Shown in pieces: positions 24,256-29,196 of a stretch of DNA of 29,196 nucleotides. A model generated the notes under the pieces. That model ran no database searches, was not told the origin of the DNA, and saw nothing but the letters and a program-made list of their open reading frames with translations. The translations under genes and the position numbers were made by a program. Source of the DNA: a virus. The stretch is taken from positions 1 through 29,196 of IMG/VR virus record IMGVR_UViG_3300028571_000085. One strand, given 5' to 3'. The stretch's first letter is position 1, and every line of letters starts with the position of its first letter.

Positions 24256-26190
24256 ATGGCAGAATCAAACGTATTTAGTAGATTAAAAAGATTATTCTCT
24301 ACAGATGTAGTAATAAGAAATATTGGTGGGAACCAACTTAAAGTAATAGATACCGATCGAATTCAAACAAACGGCGTATTACAAACCAATGCCCTGGTCG
24401 ACAGGTTCAATAGAGTATATACTACATCAAACTCATACGCATACAACCTTAACACTAGTCAGAACTATCAGACTATGCGCGTCCAGCTCTACTCTGACTA
24501 CGAAGCTATGGATACAGACGCTATTATTGCATCAGCATTAGATATTGTATCTGACGAATGTACACTAAAAAATGAACAAGGAGATGTGCTTCAGATTAGG
24601 TCATCTGATGAAAACATTCAAAAAATACTATATAATTTATTTTATGATGTATTAAATATAGAATTTAATTTGTGGTCATGGATTAGAAATATGACCAAAT
24701 ATGGAGATTTTTATCTTAAATTAGAAATTGCAGAAAAAATAGGAGTATATAATGTAATTCCATTCTCAGCGTATACAATCGTAAGATTAGAAGGTATCGA
24801 TATTAGTAATCCTTCTTATGTACAATTTAAATTTGATCCGACTGCAGTATCAGGAGGCACTTCTGGATATATGGCAACATATTCTGGAATGATAGAAGGT
24901 AAAGATGGAATAACATTTGAAAATTATGAAATGGCACATTTCCGCTTATTAGGAGATGTAAATTATTTACCATACGGAAGGTCCTATTTAGAGCCTGGAA
25001 GAAAAATATTTAAACAAATGGTGTTAATGGAAGATGCGATGTTAATTCACCGTATAGTAAGAGCACCAGATAAAAGAGCATATTATGTTAATGTTGGAGC
25101 TATTCCTCCTAATGAAGTAGAGACGTATATGCAAAGAATGATCTCTAAAATGAAGAAAATTCCTTTTGTAGATCCAAATACAGGTCAATATAATCTTAAG
25201 TATAATATGCAAAATTTACTTGAAGATTATTTTATACCAGTTAGAGGTAACGATACATCTACTAGAATAGAAACTGTACCCGGATTACAGTATAACGGAA
25301 TAGAGGATGTTGCATATCTAAGAGATAAATTATTTGCCGCATTAAAGATCCCTAAAGCGTTTATGGGATATGAAAAAGATCTAACAGGTAAAGCAACCTT
25401 AGCTGCAGAAGATATAAGATTTGCAAGAACAATTGAAAGAATTCAAAGAATCGTACTATCGGAGCTAACCAAAATTGCACTAATACATTTATATACTCAA
25501 GGATATACAGCAGAATCACTAACAAATTTCGAACTATCCCTTACTACTCCATCTATAATATACGATCAAGAAAGAGTAGCGTTAATGAAAGAAAAAGTAG
25601 ATTTAGCAGCTCAAATGACTGAAAACAATCTATTTCCTAGTGACTGGATATACGATAATTTATTCCACTTAAGTGAAAATGAATATGACGAAATTAGAGA
25701 TTTAATATTAGAAGACAAAAAGAGACAATTTAGGTATACTCAAATTGAAACCGAAGGAAACGATCCTTCAGAGTCAAATCAAGCATATGGCACCCCACAT
25801 CAAATCGCAAGTCTATACGGAGGAAACTCAGTAAGAACTGCCGCATCAAAAGTACCTTTAGGATATAACGAAAAAGACCCGAGTGAGCCTATTAAGGTAC
25901 CAGGAAGGCCTCAATCTAGGGCTTCATTTATAAACACTGCAGATGATCCACTAGGTAGAGATAGAATGGGCTCATACGATATGAAGGCAAAACCATCATC
26001 AGGAGAGGATGCTACAGGTAAAACAAAATATATTGGAGGCTCACCTTTATCGTTAGAAAGTAAACAAGCGCAAATAGTTTATTATACTAATAAATCAATG
26101 TTTGATAAAATTAATGTAAATCACAAAGTTAATTTATTTGAACAAAGTGATTTACTAGACGAAGATAATATTATTAGTGATATTCAATAA
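24256..26190 (+). CDS. Portal vertex protein, T4 gp20-like
   Basis: 644 residues. It forms the ring at the head vertex through which DNA enters and leaves and on which terminase docks. The order of features fits gp20: an N-terminal YSDYEAMDTDAIIASALDI block, then WSWIRNMTKYGDFYLKLEI, then DAMLIHRIVRAPDKRAYYVN and GQYNLKYNMQNLLEDYFIPV, and LTGKATLAAEDIRFARTIER followed by IQRIVLSELTKIALIHLY. The last 130 residues or so extend past the usual core and are charged and Gly/Ser-rich. The TATTTATA-like sequence at 24238-24251 precedes the start. It is longer than T4 gp20 (about 524 residues). Confidence 0.93.
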   Translation: MAESNVFSRLKRLFSTDVVIRNIGGNQLKVIDTDRIQTNGVLQTNALVDRFNRVYTTSNSYAYNLNTSQNYQTMRVQLYSDYEAMDTDAIIASALDIVSDECTLKNEQGDVLQIRSSDENIQKILYNLFYDVLNIEFNLWSWIRNMTKYGDFYLKLEIAEKIGVYNVIPFSAYTIVRLEGIDISNPSYVQFKFDPTAVSGGTSGYMATYSGMIEGKDGITFENYEMAHFRLLGDVNYLPYGRSYLEPGRKIFKQMVLMEDAMLIHRIVRAPDKRAYYVNVGAIPPNEVETYMQRMISKMKKIPFVDPNTGQYNLKYNMQNLLEDYFIPVRGNDTSTRIETVPGLQYNGIEDVAYLRDKLFAALKIPKAFMGYEKDLTGKATLAAEDIRFARTIERIQRIVLSELTKIALIHLYTQGYTAESLTNFELSLTTPSIIYDQERVALMKEKVDLAAQMTENNLFPSDWIYDNLFHLSENEYDEIRDLILEDKKRQFRYTQIETEGNDPSESNQAYGTPHQIASLYGGNSVRTAASKVPLGYNEKDPSEPIKVPGRPQSRASFINTADDPLGRDRMGSYDMKAKPSSGEDATGKTKYIGGSPLSLESKQAQIVYYTNKSMFDKINVNHKVNLFEQSDLLDEDNIISDIQ

Positions 26191-26223
26191 TGTACATATT
26201 TATTATTAGTATATACTATTTAC

Positions 26224-27087
26224 ATGAGTACTATTAAAAAGCATTCTAAATATAAAAACACCGGAATTCTGTTTGAACTATTAGTAAGACAGGTAACCTC
26301 CGATATGATGTCCAATCAAGACTCTAAAGCAGTATCTATTATAAAAAAATTCTTTAAAGGAACAGAAATGTCTAAAGAATATTCATTATATAATACCATT
26401 ATTAATGCACCTAAACTTAGCGAAGGAAAATCTGAATCATTAATTAACGTTGTATTAGAGCAGAGTAAAAAATTACAAAAAGACAAATTAAATAAAGAAA
26501 AGTATAATCTTATTCGAGAGATTAAAAAACATTACGATGTAGAAAACTTTTTCAAAGCTAAAATTGATAATTATAAATTATCTGCTGCTATATATAACCT
26601 AATAGAATCTACCAATGATAAATCCTATACAGATACAAAAACTATTGTTGTAAATAAATTAACTATTTTAGAACACGTAACTAAAGAGTTAATGAATGAG
26701 AGTAAAATAGAGAAAAAAGCAGTAGAAGAATTTATGAAGGAAGATAAAGATATTAGAATTCTTGCTTATAAAATACTAGTAGAAAAATTCAATACAGAGT
26801 ATAACAGCCTATCTGATGAACAAAAATCAATACTAAAAGAATATATAAATAATATATCAGATACAAAACAACTAAAGGTATTTCTAAATAATAAGATATC
26901 AGAAGTTAAATATGAAATAGAAAATTTAATACCTAAAATAGAAGATAAAGTTACTACAATTAAACTAAATGAAGTAGTAACTCTTATAAAACCTATTTCA
27001 GAAAGACAATCAATAAAAGAAGATAATTTAGTTTCGTTAATGCAGTATTATGAATTAGTTAAAGAAATTAAACTATCATTAAAATGA
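26224..27087 (+). CDS. Helical head-region protein, unknown function
   Basis: 287 residues, nearly all helical and rich in Lys, Glu and Ile. It opens MSTIKKHSKYKNTGILFELL, a start I recall from uncharacterised T4-like marine phage proteins next to the portal gene. Several amphipathic helices follow, with no enzyme motif. Its place directly after the portal, where T4 has prohead core and protease genes, suggests a role in prohead assembly. The stop overlaps the next start (ATGA). A TATTTATTATTA motif lies in the 33-base gap upstream at 26197-26208. Confidence 0.75.
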   Translation: MSTIKKHSKYKNTGILFELLVRQVTSDMMSNQDSKAVSIIKKFFKGTEMSKEYSLYNTIINAPKLSEGKSESLINVVLEQSKKLQKDKLNKEKYNLIREIKKHYDVENFFKAKIDNYKLSAAIYNLIESTNDKSYTDTKTIVVNKLTILEHVTKELMNESKIEKKAVEEFMKEDKDIRILAYKILVEKFNTEYNSLSDEQKSILKEYINNISDTKQLKVFLNNKISEVKYEIENLIPKIEDKVTTIKLNEVVTLIKPISERQSIKEDNLVSLMQYYELVKEIKLSLK

Positions 27088-27617
27088 ATAACGATAAGCT
27101 AAAACATTTTATTAAAAAGCAGGTATTAGAGTATATAAAGGTTGAAGAAGAGTCTTCAACTGGAGGTGAAGGTTATTTAGGTAAGACTGCATATAATCCA
27201 AATAAGAAAGCACAAGGAACAGCGCATAATTATTTAAAAAATAAAATGGGCTGGAAAGATGCACCGTCAGTACCTAACCGTCCTTCTAAAATGATTGATT
27301 ATATACAACTGTTTGAAGATGATAATGAAATAGAAACTATTCAAGATCCAAGAATTAAAGAATTAACAAACGAAAACTACTCTAAATTTAGAAACGAAAC
27401 TAAAACCAGATCTAAATCAGAACATTACCATAAAGCAATTTTAGAAGTTAAAAAAAGAACTAACGAGCTTAATAAATTATTAGAATACGCTATCAGACTA
27501 AAAGAAGAATTGAACCAGGTTGACGAAATTAAGTCATCTAGGCACACTTTAAATGCATTAGATAAGGTTACCGAAAACATTAAAGAGGTATATATCAAAG
27601 CTAAAAAATTAAAGTAA
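27084..27617 (+). CDS. Head-region protein with C-terminal coiled coil
   Basis: 177 residues. A helical start MNNDKLKHFIKKQVLEYIKV is loosely leader-like. A Gly-rich segment (STGGEGYLGKTAYNPNKKAQ) precedes a KNKMGWKDAPSVPNRPSK block, and the last 90 residues form charged helices and a coiled coil (ELNKLLEYAIRLKEELNQVD). It is coupled to the previous gene by ATGA. After its TAA the same frame stays open for another 45 codons of clearly protein-like sequence, described as the next feature. Confidence 0.72.
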   Translation: MNNDKLKHFIKKQVLEYIKVEEESSTGGEGYLGKTAYNPNKKAQGTAHNYLKNKMGWKDAPSVPNRPSKMIDYIQLFEDDNEIETIQDPRIKELTNENYSKFRNETKTRSKSEHYHKAILEVKKRTNELNKLLEYAIRLKEELNQVDEIKSSRHTLNALDKVTENIKEVYIKAKKLK

Positions 27618-27755
27618 ATCGCAAAGGTTAAAGGAGGAAGAGCAGCTAATACAGGAACTAAAGTAACATTTGGTAAGAGAAGAATAGGTAAATTTAAAAA
27701 AAGACAAAACAAACACAGCAGTGTAGGTAAAAAATATAGAGGACAAAGTATATAA
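27618..27755 (+). CDS. Putative 45-aa basic protein with ATC start, or read-through extension
   Basis: Directly after the TAA at 27615-27617, in the same frame, 45 codons read (I)AKVKGGRAANTGTKVTFG, then KRRIGKFKKRQNKHSSVGKK and YRGQSI before TAA. Fifteen of 45 residues are Lys or Arg and none is acidic, a composition unlikely for random A/T-rich sequence. No ATG, GTG or TTG starts it. The codon after the stop is ATC followed by GCA AAG, just where M-A-K would be expected, and abutting stop-start pairs occur elsewhere (13341-13346). Options are an ATC start, UAA read-through joining it to the upstream coiled-coil protein, or an ATG changed to ATC by mutation or sequencing error. DNA or scaffold binding is inferred from charge. 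Confidence 0.6.
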   Translation: MAKVKGGRAANTGTKVTFGKRRIGKFKKRQNKHSSVGKKYRGQSI

Positions 27756-27762
27756 TTAAAAT

Positions 27763-29196
27763 ATGAAACCAATACAAAATCAATATCAGGACCTTTTAGA
27801 AGGTAAAATGTCTAAACATAACTTTTTAAATAATATTAAAAGTACATTATCACAATATGTTTCTAAAGGAAATTCCTACGAAGACGCTATTAGCATATTA
27901 AAGAGTAAAAGAATATTGTCTGAAGTTAAACCTAATGAAATAGATACAGTACAAGACAAAAAAGGAAACTTTACTAAACGAATCAAATTATCTGATAAAG
28001 ATAAAAAAACTGTTGGAAAAGTTCAAGCGTTAATGGCTAAAGAAAAACCATTAAAAGAAATGTTCTCATCATCTCTAAAGCCAAATAGTAGTTATGAATA
28101 TAGCGGAGGTGCAGAAACAGAAATATTAAAATATGTTGGTAAAAGACAAGATAATCCTGATATCAAAGTAGGATCTAGTATGGGTAAAGGACATATCTTT
28201 CAATGGCCTGATGGTAAGTATTTTGAATTAGGTCCAATATCTGTTATGAAATATATTAACAAGATAGATAATGAAGAGGATGAAGAGATAATTAATAGAT
28301 ATGACCGTGAACAAGAAAAACATGCATTACCTGGTGGAAATATATACGAAAGTGTTGAAATGCCTGCAAATCTAATAGCAGACATTGATAAAGTAAATCC
28401 ACTTGAATATAATACAGGATTAGATTATGAATTAGATTTATCAGGAGACTTTTCAGCAGAGAGCTTAGTTAAATGCGCTAAAAAAGTTGTTAAGAATTTA
28501 AAGAAAAATCCTATATATTATACTAATTTAAAAGCTGAATTAACTCAGAAAATTAACAATAAAAAAGTAATATCTTCTGAGTATACTGAATTAAAAAAAG
28601 ATAATCAAGTAGATAAATTAAATCAATTAAAATCTATAGTTAAGAAAGAAATTGCTAACACTAAGACATCTTTAAGTAAGCAAGAAAAAGCATCTAAAGC
28701 AATGCCAAAAGGTGTTAAGTTAATGAAAGAAGAAAAAGAACAAAAACCAAAACTATCTGCAAAACTGATACAAGGTATAATTCAAAAAAGCGGAGGTCCT
28801 CGTAAAGATTTATATTATACAGAAGATTTAAAAGATGGGAATGTATATGTTATAAGTAAAAATCAAGGAATGTATGATTTAGTAGGAAATGCTAGAAAAA
28901 ATATAGAAAAATACTTTGATATACAAGAAGAGTCTGAAAATTTAGAAGATAGATATTGGTACGAATATATTATTAAACCTAATCCTGATAAACCATATCC
29001 AACACAGCCTAAAGCTGATATCGATTTAAATATAGATGATATTTTTGAAAATAACGAAAAAGAAAGAGCACCAAAACTATCTGCAAAACTGATACAAGGT
29101 ATAATTCAAAAAAGCGGAGGTCCTCGTAAAGATTTATATTATACAGAAGATTTAAAAGATGGGAATGTATATGTTATAAGTAAAAATCAAGGAATG
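27763..29196 (+). CDS. Large repeat-containing head-region protein, 3'-truncated by window edge
   Basis: Starts at ATG 27763 after an A/T-rich leader and stays open to the last base (478 codons, no stop). The N-terminus MKPIQNQYQDLLEGKMS has LLE followed by Gly, fitting the T4 prohead-protease rule. Middle parts include KGHIFQWPDGKYFELGPISV (about 147-166), GDFSAESLVKCAKKVVKNLK followed by KNPIYYTNLKAEL, and long charged helices. From residue 329 a 108-residue unit begins PKLSAKLIQGIIQKSGGPRK and contains YVISKNQGMYDL; it restarts at residue 437 and is cut by the window end. The function is unknown; position after the portal suggests a prohead or head-internal role. Confidence 0.78.
   Translation, partial: MKPIQNQYQDLLEGKMSKHNFLNNIKSTLSQYVSKGNSYEDAISILKSKRILSEVKPNEIDTVQDKKGNFTKRIKLSDKDKKTVGKVQALMAKEKPLKEMFSSSLKPNSSYEYSGGAETEILKYVGKRQDNPDIKVGSSMGKGHIFQWPDGKYFELGPISVMKYINKIDNEEDEEIINRYDREQEKHALPGGNIYESVEMPANLIADIDKVNPLEYNTGLDYELDLSGDFSAESLVKCAKKVVKNLKKNPIYYTNLKAELTQKINNKKVISSEYTELKKDNQVDKLNQLKSIVKKEIANTKTSLSKQEKASKAMPKGVKLMKEEKEQKPKLSAKLIQGIIQKSGGPRKDLYYTEDLKDGNVYVISKNQGMYDLVGNARKNIEKYFDIQEESENLEDRYWYEYIIKPNPDKPYPTQPKADIDLNIDDIFENNEKERAPKLSAKLIQGIIQKSGGPRKDLYYTEDLKDGNVYVISKNQGM
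28746..28872 (+). repeat. 127-base exact direct repeat, copy 1
   Basis: Identical base for base to 29070-29196, 324 bases (108 codons) downstream and in the same frame. The bases before the two copies differ (A at 28745, C at 29069), so the left border is real. The right border cannot be seen because copy 2 ends with the window. Confidence 0.95.
29070..29196 (+). repeat. 127-base exact direct repeat, copy 2 (at window end)
   Basis: Identical to 28746-28872, including all third codon positions, and reaches the final base. A contig that ends exactly on a repeat of internal sequence is what a de Bruijn-graph assembler produces at an unresolved tandem repeat, so the true copy number and sequence beyond this point are uncertain. 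Confidence 0.93.

Noticed and set aside
5618-28385. Minus-strand open frames of 60-115 codons at several places (for example 5618-5818, 6377-6652, 8324-8557, 21409-21720, 27425-27772)
   Set aside because: All lie antisense to well-supported + strand genes, have no leader or context of their own, and show hydrophobic Ile/Leu/Ser-rich composition expected from the complement of Lys/Asp/Asn-rich genes.
29070-29196. Terminal redundancy showing a complete circular genome
   Set aside because: The end repeat matches an internal site 324 bases upstream, not the first bases of the window, so it reports a local tandem repeat.
1-29196. tRNA genes, rRNA, insertion sequences or an integrase
   Set aside because: I saw no cloverleaf-like segment in the short gaps, no transposase or integrase motifs and no IS-type terminal repeats; a dedicated tRNA scan was not possible here.

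Overview
The window is one stretch of a large, AT-rich, tailed double-stranded DNA phage genome, probably of T4-like myovirus organisation. Every gene I accept lies on the + strand. Genes are packed with TAATG, ATGA, GTGA or short overlaps, and no gap exceeds about 150 bases. The strongest anchors are a T4 gp17-type terminase large subunit (22628-24235) and a T4 gp20-type portal protein (24256-26190). Almost no start codon has a Shine-Dalgarno sequence; the leaders are A/T-rich instead. Together with a Cys-bounded C-terminal module of a kind I associate with phages of Bacteroidota, this suggests (inference) a Bacteroidota, perhaps marine flavobacterial, host.

Layout. (1) 1-10051: virion genes, probably tail, baseplate or fibre. 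They include a 5'-truncated gene, a 1599-aa protein with a LamG-like region, and three genes (7479-10051) related by domain duplication. One of these carries an 83-residue Thr-Pro linker. (2) 10118-12350: a SegE-like GIY-YIG endonuclease, a CHC2 zinc-finger/Toprim primase and a RecB/Cas4-like PD-(D/E)XK exonuclease. (3) 12381-22561: about 15 small to medium accessory genes. These include two Pol-beta-type nucleotidyltransferases (the second part of a four-domain protein), Cys-rich zinc proteins, a cupin-like protein and a PD-(D/E)XK nuclease. At least five unrelated proteins here begin with nearly the same leader, M-I-K-[LI]-x-[DN]-[IL]-[LI]-[NK]-E, and several more have looser versions. (4) 22628-29196: terminase, portal, two coiled-coil-rich genes, a 45-codon basic gene with no ATG, and a final gene that runs off the window.

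How the parts fit. The shared leader resembles the capsid-targeting sequence of T4 internal head proteins, which the prohead protease cuts after (L/I)-x-E. My main hypothesis is that region 3 encodes a cargo of enzymes and metal-binding proteins loaded into the prohead and delivered with the DNA. The last 127 bases of the window exactly repeat bases 28746-28872, in frame and 324 bases apart. This points to a tandemly repeated 108-residue unit and probably explains why the assembled sequence stops there.
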